Source: Reticulitermes lucifugus (Eukaryota > Arthropoda > Insecta > Blattodea > Rhinotermitidae). From it: a DNA stretch of 21,534 nt. The notes under the pieces are model-generated. The model saw only the letters and a program-made list of their open reading frames with translations. It was not told where the DNA came from and ran no database searches. Made by a program: the position numbers and the translations under genes. Positions within the stretch are counted from its first letter, which is position 1; every line of letters starts with the position of its first letter. Location of the stretch: the NCBI GenBank assembly GCA_026260175.1, contig JAKCWW010006320.1, forward strand, positions 1,548 through 23,081, written 5' to 3'. This document shows positions 1 through 9,892 of this stretch, piece after piece.

Positions 1-63
1 ACAATCCTAGTAAGCGAGCGGCCGCAGACCCACGCCTTAGACAGCACGGCCACTGGGATCGGC
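1..63 (-). mobile_element. tRNA-derived SINE head, truncated at window start
   Basis: On the minus strand this is the 5' tRNA-like head of the SINE seen complete at 6713-6945, beginning gccgatcccagtggccgtg and running through the A-box-like region into the gcggccgctcgct segment. It stops at the window edge before the B-box. It differs by one base over 59 from the head at 21476-21534, which lies in opposite orientation at the other end of the window. Confidence 0.8.
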
Positions 64-822
64 CATAATTACCAATACTAACAGAAAAACTTCTCAACGT
101 TAGATGATACAAAATGGCGATGTACAAAATTTTAAGCGTGATGCATAAAATTTTCTTATATTCTAAACGTATTTTTAGAAATTTTTGAAAAAAAAACAAC
201 AGAAAATCGCGTAATTATTTATGTACAGTGTAAAGCATATTACATATTACATGGCACGCATGAAGCGACTTCAAGAAAGGACGCCGTAAATTATTTAATG
301 GCTCAGTTTAATCTTTCAATAAAAGAGTACGTCGAATGAGAAGCGACAATTATCATTTATTATCAGGGGACGCCAAAATAAAATACGCGAGTTGTGCCGA
401 CTGTATTTTTATGTATAATTTGTCTATATTTATATTTATTTAATTATATCACAACGTGAGGTGTCAAAGATTAGTAAAAAATAAATGTAGATTTAGAAGG
501 AGGAGGTAGTGACTTATTCAGCATTTAACTGACTACATTGAGAATAACCATGAAAGACGTCAAAAGGATAGCCGGTAACGTATAAAGTCTAGCAGGAAAC
601 ATATCAAATACATATATACATACAAACACATATAGAATACATATATATATATACAGCCTAACCTTTACACTAAGCTGCTCGGGCTGAAGTTCTTGTCATG
701 TAAGCATTAGAAACCTATCCTGTAGGACTACAAATGCATGAACGTTTAGGGACGGATTTCTCTTTCTGTGGTGCAAAAACTCAAGTCGGGCCTTGGCCGC
801 CCCATTATTGAGGTTTCTAGAT
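64..822. other. Gene-free AT-rich stretch
   Basis: No open frame of note on either strand and no recognisable repeat apart from a TA/CA-rich low-complexity run at about 605-655. Around 775-822 the sequence becomes mixed composition before the next SINE; I cannot assign it. Confidence 0.6.
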
Positions 823-1015
823 GGCACACAAATACACACACCCGGTAGAACTCCTCTGAACGAGTAATCAGCTCGTCGCAGAGGCCGCTACCTACACAAC
901 ACACAACAAACACAAGAAACGAATATCCATGCCCTCATCGGGATTCGAACCCGCGATCCCAGCAGTTAAGTGGCTTCAGACTTACGCCTTAGACCGCACG
1001 GTCACCGGGATCGGC
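823..1015 (-). mobile_element. tRNA-derived SINE copy 1
   Basis: Read on the minus strand, the element starts at about 1015 with gccgatcccggtgaccgtg. An A-box-like segment follows, then a canonical Pol III B-box, ggttcgaatcc (941-951). After that come the non-tRNA body cctctgcgacgagctgattactcgtt, the box cagaggagttctaccgggtg, and a GT-rich tail near 823-845. The internal promoter boxes mark it as a Pol III-type SINE. It depends on a LINE partner for mobility, which cannot be identified from the sequence. The small plus-strand open frame across it (929-1120) is an accident of the repeat. Confidence 0.88.
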
Positions 1016-1220
1016 AAAGACGGAATTAGGAGGTTAATACTGGCAGTAACAGTGGACGGAATTAAAATCCTTGTTTATTTATCTCCGTCTCGCAGTTTGT
1101 TAAAATGGGCCATATTTTAAATATTCCTTGCGCCAACCGTTTGCAGCAAGAAGCCGTAGCGTTACCAATGCTTTAGTTTTCTTTTTTCATGGCTAATGGG
1201 CCTAGGCTTTCCCATGTTGT

Positions 1221-1421
1221 AAGGTTTCACGATCACATTTTTTTACACACACCACACTCGGTAGGACTCCTCTGGACGACGGATCGGCCCGTCGCAGAGA
1301 CCTCTAACTGACAACACACAACAATCACAACATACATGCCCCGGCGGGATTCGAACCCGTAATGCCAGCACGCGAACGGCCGCAGACCCACGCCTTATAC
1401 AGCGCGGCCACCGGGATCGGC
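1221..1421 (-). mobile_element. tRNA-derived SINE copy 2
   Basis: This is a second copy, in the same orientation as copy 1 and about 200 bp away. On the minus strand it runs from tgccgatcccggtggccgc through a B-box ggttcgaatcc (about 1347-1358), then the gacgggccgatccgtcg and cagaggagtcctaccgag blocks, to a gtgtgatc tail that is also present in the 6713-6945 copy. It retains the gcggccg segment of the window-end heads that copy 1 has lost, so the two neighbours are independent insertions rather than a tandem duplication. Confidence 0.88.
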
Positions 1422-1989
1422 AATGGATGATTTAACTGTATAAATTTGTTATTCGCACGTCTTACGTGTTTCAAATACAAGCTAAAAGTAAGTAATGCAA
1501 CCTTTCAGTACTTGGAACAGATGAACGCAGTTTTACAGCAGGTAAAGTAACGTCTGACTCACCTCTGCAAGGACTTCAGTCTGACAACCGGACTGTGTAC
1601 TTGTTACAGAGGGCATGACGTAATCTGGACGCTGGCAGCTAATCAGTATTTTCACTACGCACTGTAACATAAGCCATAGAGATCAGTTGCATGAAAACTT
1701 TGATCCGAGTCACTGTTATTACGACTTGAACTTACGCCAGCCATCATATTGCACATCAAAGGGCTCCATTGATCCAAGTCACTTCTCATTCTGAGAGACA
1801 TTCGACAGGGGAGTTTTATATGATACAGTTAGAAGCACGAGTAGATACAGAGCCCTACATTACAGTCTTTATAACACAAAATTAACTAGGGGGGGGGTCT
1901 TCCTTGAAAATAACATGTATTATAAGTTCAAAAGTTGGCAGGCCTGTGTTTTGAATCCTTGAAGTCCAGCCGAAAATGGCGAAACTCTC
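1422..1989. other. No gene seen
   Basis: Mixed-composition DNA without a supportable open frame. A run of eight or more G at about 1890-1897 lies next to a TTAA at 1882-1885. A TTAA is the usual target of piggyBac elements and could mark the downstream end of the transposase fossil at 1990-3525, but I found no matching inverted end. Confidence 0.5.
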
Positions 1990-2345
1990 GTGAAGGTGGC
2001 CGACCACGGCTTTAAGTTGAAGGAAGCGGGTTTGTGTCCCATGCGACATGCGTAAGACGCCTACAAGTTGATCGCGGTACAATTTATGCGAGTTTCCCCC
2101 AGAATGATTCGTCAATTATAGGCGTTCAGGATATTTACGTCAACTAGTTGGATGAACAGCCTTGCGAGGCCATTTACATGTCTGACGGGAAATGCTGTAC
2201 CTGTTTGCCCTAATATCGCTGAAATCCACAAACCCCATGCTCTTACTGTAACTCTCAGTCCATAGAGGTGTTGATGCATTTGCTTCTTCGTCCACAAAAT
2301 GATCTAACGCTGGGGGAGGGGGGTGCATGTTGGTGAGGAGGTAAA

Positions 2346-2359
2346 CTTCCCTCGTGTCT
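2346..2359. repeat. Target-site duplication, left copy
   Basis: The 14-mer cttccctcgtgtct is repeated exactly at 2467-2480. In the minus-strand piggyBac reading both copies encode DTRE, as expected if the host sequence was duplicated when the 107 bp between them inserted. Confidence 0.85.
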
Positions 2360-2466
2360 GTGTGATTTTCTTCTTGGAATTCTTGACACTTGAAGGTGGG
2401 ACCGATAGTTTTTCCCGAAACGTCGGTACAGAACTACCACTCAATATCCCAGAAGAGCGCAGATCT
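2360..2466 (+). mobile_element. Short fold-back-family insertion with hammerhead-like core
   Basis: This is a 107-bp unit between exact 14-bp direct repeats, interrupting the piggyBac fossil. On the plus strand it holds cttgaaggtggg (2389-2400), a short loop, cccgaaacgtcggt (2414-2427) and the arm atatcccagaagag (2444-2457). The core and arm recur in the elements at 15020-15229, 17971-18079 and 18910-19075. It has no coding capacity. The retrotransposition-like flanking duplication shows it moved as a unit. Here only one arm is present, so it does not form the long hairpin seen in the others. A Penelope-like-element origin is possible but unproven. Confidence 0.75.
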
Positions 2467-2480
2467 CTTCCCTCGTGTCT
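2467..2480. repeat. Target-site duplication, right copy
   Basis: This is an exact partner of 2346-2359. Flanking bases differ on both sides (a/t on the left, g/t on the right), so the duplication is 14 bp long. Confidence 0.85.
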
Positions 2481-3525
2481 TTCCAACACTCAGCAAGTGG
2501 GCGTGCTTTCACTTTGCAAACGATGTCACAATTCTTCAATTTCAAGTTCCTTGACCCAGACGTAGTTGGCATGTCCTGTCTGTTGTGATGAACACTGCCG
2601 CAACTGTTTACTTTCCTGTTGTGTAGGTCAGAAGAGAGCCGAGGCGACGAAAAACAGGTACCCATGAATAATTTTTGCACAGCACCTTTCGCTTCTCTTG
2701 CTAGCTGCAGAAGTGTTCCATCGGTATGTGTGATATTTGAGGCAGCATTCAACGGTTTTTTTGCCAAATAAACTGCCATGTCATAAGTATATCCATTGCC
2801 GCCACAAAGCTTGTCTGATTTTGTTCCAAATCTTTTGCGCCTTTTTGGTATGCACTGCCGAAATATCACTCTACCCTTGAATTTCAAAATTGCTTCATCC
2901 AATGCCAAATTTTCTGTGGGGTGTTACAGTGTAAAATATATATATTTCGGTAATCTATAATTCTTCTGATCTTCCACAACCTGTCATAAACTGGATTCGC
3001 TCTGTCAGGTGGATTTTCATTAGTTTCGAAGTGAAACGCTTTCATTGCATGCATAAACCGATCACGTTTCATGACTTTTGAGTATGTGGAGTACAGTGTA
3101 GCTCTTTGGTTGACCAGAATCTTGTGTGGTGTCAGGAACATCACGCCCACCTCGATTATCAGAGCTAAAAAACTATTTACGTCAAAACTCGACGTATATG
3201 GTTGTCGAGTTTTGTCTTCCTGTCCTTGAATGTGTTGTTGGTATTAACGATTTGGCTCTAACTAAATAATGTTCAATAGTTCGTCTGCAAACATCAGTCG
3301 AAAACAGCCTAAGATGAGGAACTCATGTGAGGCACAGCACAACGAATCAGACCTAGCTGATGTATTTTAGTCCTATATCTACAGGAACACCGTTGTCAGC
3401 ATCTTCTGATAAATCATCAGCATCTTCAATATCAGAGTCATCAGAAAATAACAGTCCCTCAGAATCAGAGTCAAAGATCAACCTATCAGTCTCACTCACA
3501 GCAATGTAGCACATGCGTTTTGCAT

Positions 3526-4404
3526 GGCCCTAGAAGCCAAATTCTAATTTTGAGACGCACCAAACTAAAAGACTACCTGCATCAAAACATAAAACTTACC
3601 TCATAAACACACAGTCGCAGATCGACAAAGCAGCACAGTACCCTAAACATAAAGATGATTCAGTTTGTATGAGAGACACTGGTCAAGCTGTTTATACTAA
3701 CGGCTTGCCCAACTTGGCTCGCCATGTCGATGGTCAGTAAACTGACCACTCGTCCAGTAGAGAACCTTTAACATGCGGTTAGTAAACTAGAGCCAGTCCT
3801 TATTAAAGGGTTGAAGTAACATGTGCCTACCAATGGTAAATAATAACCTGGGATATGAGAAATATGCTCATGTGAAGTGTTGTTAAGAAGTACGAATATT
3901 AAACAGTGCTTCCAGCCTTAGAAAAGTAGTTTCTTTGCTCTTGCGCACTTGGTTAGAAGAGCTCTCCGTGTTGTAGGGAACCCAAATATATTAAGGTTCT
4001 ACACAGTCGGATCTTCATGCTAAGCTAAGCTTTTTATTAAAAAAAGGACCAATGGGCTATCGGAAAAACTTACGAGACTTACTAGCGGGTCACCTACAGG
4101 TCACCGTTCAAGATTGTAAGAGCTGCTGCATGGTCTTGAGTTACTGATGACATTGCATCTTGCTATGTGCTACGTGGCGTTTTGTGCGTTTTATTTTAAA
4201 AAAGTATAAGATGGGATTGAAGAGTAACGGATGTTTTATGACGTCATACAGTGCCCAGATGAGAAATCGATCTCCAGTCACATAACGTTATCATCTACCT
4301 ACGGTCTCCTGCAGTAACGGGTATTGGCAAACGATAGACAACAGGCGGAAAGATTTGTATTAGGTAACAATGGAGGATAGGAGACTTCACGTTGTGACAG
4401 AGGT
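3526..4404. other. No gene seen; short palindrome
   Basis: There is no supportable coding region. A small inverted repeat, ggtcagt-aa-actgacc, lies at 3732-3747, and a TTAA at about 3768 could mark the upstream end of the piggyBac copy, but neither is decisive. The rest is mixed-composition DNA. Confidence 0.5.
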
Positions 4405-4478
4405 GGTGATGAAGATTCAAGTCTTCTGCTATATGACGCCGTGTACATTGTTAAATAGTTCCGGTGTTCTACTTGGAA
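4405..4478 (-). repeat. Solo arm of the fold-back repeat family
   Basis: Plus-strand gattcaagtcttctg followed by atgacgccgtgtacattg and ttaaatagttcc matches the reverse complement of the right arm at 19034-19072 and the left arm at 18919-18957. The segment gtggtgatgaagattcaag before it resembles the edge of the 18910 element (ggtgctggttaagattcaag). The expected core is missing: sequence turns into the second SINE-like repeat at about 4480. Confidence 0.7.
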
Positions 4479-4485
4479 TTCCACG

Positions 4486-4665
4486 AAGATGGGGTCAGAA
4501 AGCTCCTCCCGCTGGCCTCACACCCCAAAGGCCCGGGTTCGATCCCGAGCCAGTCTGTGTGGGATTTCTGGTAGACAATGTGGCATTGGAACAGGTTTGT
4601 CAGCGATTGCTTCGGTTTTTCCCCCATCAGTGTCATTCCACCAAAGCTATATACTGATATTCATT
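4486..4665 (+). mobile_element. Second SINE-like repeat with tRNA B-box
   Basis: A perfect B-box-like ggttcgatccc (4536-4546) sits in a tRNA-arm-like context, cctcacaccccaaaggcccg. It is followed by gagccagtctgtgtgggat, tttctggtagacaatgtggc and a pyrimidine-rich stretch (ttttcccccatcagtgtc). The body differs from the other SINE family in this window. The arrangement fits a tRNA-related SINE or a LINE 3' region carrying a tRNA-like sequence. No TSD or poly-A tail is evident, so the ends are approximate. Open frames across it are not considered genes. Confidence 0.6.
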
Positions 4666-4869
4666 CATCGACCACCGATGCTACATAACCTTAGCGACTG
4701 CTCCAGAAAGGGGGCATATATTTTCCAGTGCACTGGGCGTCATGTCTTAACAGATTTTATTCTTTATTGCACGATGTAGTCGACATTCCTTCCTGAGAAT
4801 GTGTTCCAGGCTCAACTTCTCAGAATCACTGTTATATACAGGTATATGGGAAATACACCAACAAATTAT

Positions 4870-5460
4870 AAATACATGCAAGAACGAATTAACAGCAAAT
4901 TAAATTCAGGGAATGCAGGTTAGCATTCGGTCAGTAATTTTCTTTCCATCTACTATCCAAGAATATAATGATTAAGATATATAGAACTTGAATTTCTCCT
5001 GTCTTATATGGGTGTGAAACTTGGTCTTTAACAATAGGGGAAGAGTGAGTGTAGGCTGAAGATATTCGTAAATACGGCGCTGAGGAAGCTATTTGGGCCT
5101 AAGAGGGGAAAAATAAGAGGAGATAGGAAAAAATTGCATAATCACTACCTTTATGATTTGTACTCCTTACCAAATATTGTTCGGTTGATCGAATCAACGA
5201 GGACGAGATGGGGGAGGGGGATCTCACAAGTATGAGAGAGAAGTGCATAGAGCGTTTTGGTAGGAAAATCTGAAGAAAGAGACTACTTGGGTGAGCTAGA
5301 GGTAGATGGGAGAAAATATTAACGTTGATGTTAAACACGATGAGAGGGGTGAATTGGATTTATCTGACCGAGGGTAAGGACAGGCTTCGCGCTCTTTTGA
5401 ACATGGTAATGAAAATTCGGGTGCCGCAAAATGTGAAGAATTTCATGACTGACTGAGGAA
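4870..5460 (+). pseudogene. LINE reverse-transcriptase C-terminal fossil
   Basis: Successive frames spell the region after the catalytic palm of an insect non-LTR retrotransposon. QERINSKLNSGNAG is at about 4880. PVLYGCETWSL is at 4998-5030. VNTALRKLFGPKRGK is at 5068-5118. RKKLHNHYLYDLYSLPNIVR and ESTRTRW are at 5125-5211. REVHRAF and a degraded KPEGKRPLGR-RW-type block are at 5235-5315. IYLTEGKDRLRALLNMVMKIRVP is at 5358-5427. The frame shifts repeatedly and stops are common, so it is inactive. The upstream endonuclease and YADD palm are absent, the usual result of 5' truncation. The distal part matches LINE 3' ends at 9893-10155 and 17745-18175. Clade (RTE-, jockey- or I-like) is not decided. 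Confidence 0.85.
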
Positions 5461-5788
5461 CTACGGACGGTCTGTGCCGTTCGATATTTAACGGCTGCCA
5501 CACGGACTTTTATGAAAATGCCACGGTCTGACACAGTCACGTACCAGCTTTGTATAGCACGACTACGTCCACAAGGTCCCCTTCATCATCAGCGCCAGTC
5601 TCACAAACCATACCTTCCTCCTACCTCAGTCACGTGACTGCAGAATGCTGGCACCTCCATTTCGCTAACTGCAGAAACACACTGATTTAAGCGCACGACT
5701 TCGCGCACTTTTCTGACTTATAACATCAGCCTAGGCTCGCTAACGTTACGTGCGCCTAAATCTGGAGACTTTGTGGAATTAAAACCGG
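5461..5788. other. No gene seen
   Basis: Follows the LINE 3' end without a clear poly-A or TSD. No open frame or repeat that I can recognise. Confidence 0.5.
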
Positions 5789-5939
5789 TGTACGTGTGAA
5801 TTAGCGCAGCATGAGTCAGTCGGGGTACAGGCAGCACAGACACACAGTTCACTCCTGTACGTGTGAATTGGTGTGGCACAACTCTGTCGGTGTACAGTCA
5901 GCGCACAGACATATCAAGGCCCATACGTATGAATCAACC
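5789..5939. repeat. Imperfect 67-bp tandem repeat, about 2.2 copies
   Basis: The landmark tacgtgtgaatt occurs at 5791 and 5858 and as tacgtatgaat at 5924. The body segments share cagtcggggtaca / ctgtcggtgtaca and gcacagacacac / gcacagacatat. The spacing (67 then 66 bp) shows a local duplication followed by divergence. Confidence 0.75.
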
Positions 5940-6712
5940 TTAGTAAGTTAACCTACAAAGTTAAATAATTTCAGTAGCGGCACATATCTAGTAAAACTTA
6001 CCGGTGTATAATAATCTGCCATATTTAGAACCAGAAATGGGTGCAGACGGGTGTAGAAGCCGCGTACTTAGTTCCAGAATGCCTTCTTCTTATACTAAGC
6101 GCTCTCCATCGCCTTACTCACTCATAAGTATCATCGTAAGAACGATACGTGGAGGAATAAATTTACGAACGTTCATTTTTAAAAATAATCCTGCATTACA
6201 TATATTAATCACTCCACGGGGTGTTCTTGTACTAATTTCTAGATTCTACAGACCTCTGCATAACTATTGACACATATGGTTATGCACTAACAGTGCATTA
6301 AACTGAACACTTCTGATGAGACTTTTGTCTGTTAGTGTATTCAGAAGCGTTATTAAACTTAAAGAAAATTTCTTGGTACTTGAAGATAGTCGATTTAATT
6401 CTCGTCTTTGTAGCACGAAGTTCCCGAGAGTATCTCGAATACCTATCATGAATGCTGAGGGAATCTTGTACAAATTACACCGACACCTAAACACAACTTA
6501 TTACCAATCCGAATTTGAGAACTGCAAAGCAGTTACAATATACAAGTTAGCAATATCGCCATGGCCGTTTCGCCCTGTTATTTCCCCTATTATTCGCAAA
6601 CGCCTTCAAAGCAGCGAAAGTGCAGTCACTATTTCAATTTGCTTTCGCATCATGCTTATACCGCCGGCTGCTTATTCGGGTTCTGTCTTTTTTTACTCCG
6701 TAAAAAGCGAGA
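5940..6712. other. No gene seen
   Basis: An 88-codon frame (6004-6270) and the first part of a 207-codon frame (6316-6939) cover this stretch. Neither shows a recognisable domain, and the longer one runs on into the SINE at 6713, so I treat both as chance frames. No repeat was recognised. Confidence 0.5.
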
Positions 6713-6945
6713 GCCGATCCCGATGGACGCGCGGTCTAAGGTGTGGGTCTGGGGCCGCTCGCTTGCTGGGATTGTGGGTTCGAAACCCGCAGGGGGCATG
6801 GATGTCTGTCTCTTGTGAGTGCTGTGTGTTGTCAGGTAGAAGTCTCTGCGACGGGCCGATCACTCGTCCAGAGGAGTCCTACCGAGTGTGCGTGTGTGCG
6901 GGTGTGTGTGTCCTTCAGTGTGATCTGGTGCAACAATAACCCTCT
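6713..6945 (+). mobile_element. tRNA-derived SINE copy 3, nearly complete
   Basis: This plus-strand copy runs from gccgatcccgatggacgcg, through the ggggccgctcgcttgctggg segment and the B-box region gtgggttcgaaacccgc (6774-6790). It continues with ggggcatggatgtctgtc, gtgctgtgtgttgtcaggta, gacgggccgatcactcgtcc, cagaggagtcctaccgag and a GT-rich tail to cagtgtgatctggtgcaac. The B-box has one substitution from canonical (ggttcgaaacc). Two short frames across it translate SINE sequence. No convincing target-site duplication was found, so the 3' boundary is approximate. Confidence 0.9.
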
Positions 6946-8861
6946 ACACCTACAATGATTAGGTAAAATATGTCCGGCTAACAAAGACAGAAAAAGGGAG
7001 GTATTCTTTCCTGTATTTATCCAGTACACGTCGAGATATCTTAATTTCTGTACCCGTTTCGTAGAAGGCAATGTGTTTATATCTTCAACTGTCTCTTTGG
7101 CTCTGCCTTATTTCTTACACTTAACAACAGACTACCCCGTAAATATTACGTTTCTATGCTTGTCGCCTAAAAGGCAGAGATTTAAAAAACAGCCAGCCTT
7201 TTCTTATGCCACAGTTTGTACCTCACAGAGAACATTATCTCTATTATACGACCAACATCTGTGTGGCCTGTCGTGCTGTGCCTATTCTTTGGAACTGCCT
7301 CGCAAAGAACGCGACTCCTGGAAAAATACATTTGACATGAAATTCCTGTTTCAATTTTCTTTACAACATTTATCCGAAAATATTATCAACCCAAGAAGCA
7401 TTCAGCGAGGTATTATAAAAAAATCACTTCTTCCTGTAAAGTGTCTGTTACTTTTTTTTTCGAGTTTTCACCAAACTTGTATTTTCTCGGCATTATTTTA
7501 GCAAAAGTTCCCAACATACTCGTACAGTTTCAGGGAAATCCGTCCATTGAGAGCAGAGCAGGACAGACATGACGAAGCTAACAGTGACTTTTCTCAAATG
7601 AGCGAATGCGCCTAAAAACTAAAACAGACATCATGTCATTGCCAACTAGGGAGAGTCGTTGAAATTAAGCGTGGAAAACATTCCTAAAGTCGTAGCAAAG
7701 TTAGAGAGTCATATGACTGAATACTGTGCATTAAAAAATTAGGCACGTTTACCCTAACTATGACCGTCGAAATTCAGGACTAAGTATAGATCTGGAAGTG
7801 TGCTATATCACAATTTGCTGAGGTTCTGTATAGTTGCCTTCAATTCAGGATAATAGTCATCATTAGTGGGAGTCATTAAGTAGAACAATGCACTGGTTTA
7901 ATTATTAATTATCTCGTTATAGTTCTATTTATACAAAGACAAAACAGGATTGGCTGCTTTCAAACCTCAATATCACAGCTGTCTTTGCTACCATACATTC
8001 TATGTTGTAATGTGTACTCTAGAGAGCAGGACACTGGCAGTGGTTATACGGAGGTCGTGTCAATTGCCATGTCCCTGACTCTGGATAGTTCCACTTGATG
8101 CAACATTGATCAGCGGTGACTGATGTTACTAGGCAACGCTGCCACCTCTCTTACCCGCCCTAAATATGCAGATTACGCCCACTGGTCCATAGACATGACC
8201 CCTTTAAAACCGAGTGGCTGATTTATGTACCATTAGGCCTAATACTCAAAAATTCTACGTTCTGTCCACAGAGTGCTTTATGTGTTCTGTTCTGAAAAGA
8301 TCTCAGAATATACAACTATTATTTCCCTGTGGAACACTAAATGATCGGATTTATAACCGAGGCGAAGTGTTTACTATGCGGATGGAAATTAATCTTTATA
8401 ATACAGTTGGCTTAATCTTAGTCTTTTAGAGGGCTAATAGGTCCCACTCTGTCACGAGCAGTACACATACGCACGCACAAAATACATGCATGCATTATCG
8501 AATGACAGATTTTTCGAGTTACAATTTTACTTTCCTTTTAATACGTTGGATTTAATAGAATCTGATGAATGTGTGTTTAGCAGATAGGCGCAAATATTCA
8601 AAAGCTATAAGAGCCACCAGGTGTGTTCGACCGAGCAAGGGATGAAGTCACGGCGACTTTATTTAGGCAGGTATAGTTTCTCTACCACCTCTGTTCCTTG
8701 TGTTGGTGTTTTGACGTGTCACAGTGTCCTCAGAACAGAATAATAGCAATGAAGTTGACACAATAAATAAAATTTCCGTTCAACGTGCATTACGCCATCT
8801 CTTCTAACTTGAGTGTAAACTAAACAGAACACACCATAAATTAAATCTAAAATCGAAATAA
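6946..8861. other. Long gene-free stretch
   Basis: A 142-codon frame (7073-7501) and a 71-codon frame (8214-8429) are present but show no domain, and codon content follows the AT-rich background. The segment 8330-8430 (atttataaccgaggcgaagtg and following) gives a vague impression of a dispersed insect repeat that I cannot name. Nothing else is assignable. Confidence 0.5.
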
Positions 8862-8962
8862 TTGCACATACGTACAGGGCATACACAAACGAATGGTGCG
8901 GTATCAATATATATTCACTTTTGAAACCGCACCATTCTTTTGTGTATGCTCTGTATATGCAA
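8862..8962. repeat. Large imperfect palindrome (42-bp stem, 13-nt loop)
   Basis: The left arm 8862-8907 and right arm 8921-8962 are reverse complements with four mismatches and one 4-nt gap. Both carry gcatacacaaa-gaatggtgcggt. The loop is tatatattcactt. The arms would fold into a stable hairpin or cruciform. It has no coding potential and no recognisable flanking duplication. It is likely a fold-back or MITE-type element or a pair of inverted transposon ends brought together by internal deletion. Confidence 0.85.
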
Positions 8963-9299
8963 CAGATCCAGAAACGTTCCTCCTATTTGGTGTAAACAGT
9001 AACTGCAGGTCCACCATTGTGTGAAACGTTTCCTAAAATAGCGTGTTTTACCGCAGTACAACAGCAAATAAAATTGGCCACAACTTTTAACTCTTTCATT
9101 TATACAGAGTACGAAGATGATATATTGTCTAATATTATTCATATAGCAACAACTTCCTTTTCGCCACTACAGAATTCATATTCTCTTAGAATATCTTCCT
9201 GTCGAAAAAATTTGCATCTTTCGCTGTTTACAACAAAAGTTACAAATGTTGTTACATTGTAAATATCCGAGGAAAACATATACTATACAATCATAATAC
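8963..9299. other. No gene seen
   Basis: Overlapping short frames on both strands, none recognisable. AT-rich, no repeat identified. Confidence 0.45.
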
Positions 9300-9880
9300 C
9301 AATGCTACGAAAATGGATAGACTAATAATTACAGACGATCAAATGATCATGTCTAACACAGAAGATTGACTCCAAGAAGCACAAAGTCTGGTATAAAAAT
9401 TTGAACGCAGGAAAGCAGAACCATGGTTTTTGTGGACAGTAAACCTAATAAAGCAAACTGAAAGAAAAATATAATGTTAGAACAAGCGAAATCTTAATTA
9501 TTAGGCGTGGGTCACTTCACATCAACATGAAAAGATAACACGAACTCTAAGATTGCAAAACTGACAAGGGCTTGTATTTTGAACAACGGTCTTAAAAAAG
9601 TCCTGTCCAAAGATCAGAGTCATTAACATTATGTAGAATATTTGATCTTCCGGCTACTCACGTTTTTGGCAGCGAAATCTAGACAATAAGACGAGACAAA
9701 ACGTGTTACGGACTTCGGAGATGTTTTACAACGAAAAGTATGGTACAGCTTTGTCGATCGCAAATGATATAAATACATTTCACAAGAGTTCAAAATTAAG
9801 ACGTGGGAAGAAACGCTTCGTACAAACGTATACCAGTCCACCAAATGGAATATCATAAATTTCCAACATAAATTTAAAAC
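9300..9880 (+). pseudogene. LINE reverse-transcriptase palm/thumb fossil
   Basis: The conceptual plus-strand reading gives RLIITDDQMIMSNTED at 9319-9366, where ITDD occupies the place of the YADD catalytic motif and the two aspartates (9334-9339) survive. A block comparable to the KT..MAF..K region follows at about 9421-9450, with VFVDSKPNKAN. LEQAKS-LLGVGH at 9478-9515 matches the conserved I-x-x-V..F-YLG block, and DNTNSKIAKL follows. LPATHVFGSEI-TIRRDK at 9647-9700 matches LP-LLYGSETWTI-type sequence. TWEETLRTNVYQ is near 9810. Several in-frame stops and frame changes make it a dead copy. The endonuclease domain is missing. The clade is not assigned, and the similarity is judged by eye. 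Confidence 0.75.
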
Positions 9881-9892
9881 ACCATTAAATAT

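Larger units (their letters stand above)
1990..3525 (-). pseudogene. piggyBac-type (DDE_Tnp_1_7) transposase fossil
   Basis: The minus-strand reading reconstructs a piggyBac-family cut-and-paste transposase in order. An acidic N-terminus (SDSEGLLFSDDSDIEDADD) lies at about 3385-3485. The segment SKVMKRDRF...FHFETNENPP...LWKIRRIIDY is at 2940-3090. The first catalytic Asp is in LALDEAILKFKGRVIFRQ at 2855-2910, followed by KRFGTKSDKLCGG..YTYDMAVY. The CGSVHHNRQDMPT block is near 2580. After an insertion comes SYSKSMGFVDFSD, with the third catalytic Asp, at 2215-2250, and then a SHKLYRDQLVG tail near 2075. It is dead: there is a frameshift at about 2905-2935, stops in the N-terminal part and after NAYN at 2112, and the expected YMDN second-Asp motif reads LFMGTCFSSP. 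No inverted ends were identified. The family is well supported; subfamily is not assigned. Confidence 0.9.

Noticed and set aside
941..951. Possible tRNA gene from the B-box sequence
   Set aside because: The flanks do not form a cloverleaf, and the sequence continues into a SINE body present in several copies.
1882..3771. TTAA-bounded piggyBac ends (TTAA near 1882 and 3768)
   Set aside because: The sequences adjoining the two TTAA sites are not inverted copies of each other, and TTAA is common in AT-rich DNA.
6316..6939. 207-codon plus frame, the longest in the window
   Set aside because: Its last third is SINE sequence and the rest has no recognisable domain. Overlapping frames of similar quality exist.
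7073..7501. 142-codon plus frame
   Set aside because: No motif, no splice or promoter context, low-complexity T-rich end. Likely chance.
8214..8429. 71-codon plus frame with an atttataaccgaggcgaagtg segment
   Set aside because: It gives a vague impression of a dispersed insect repeat, but I cannot name or verify it, so no feature was called.
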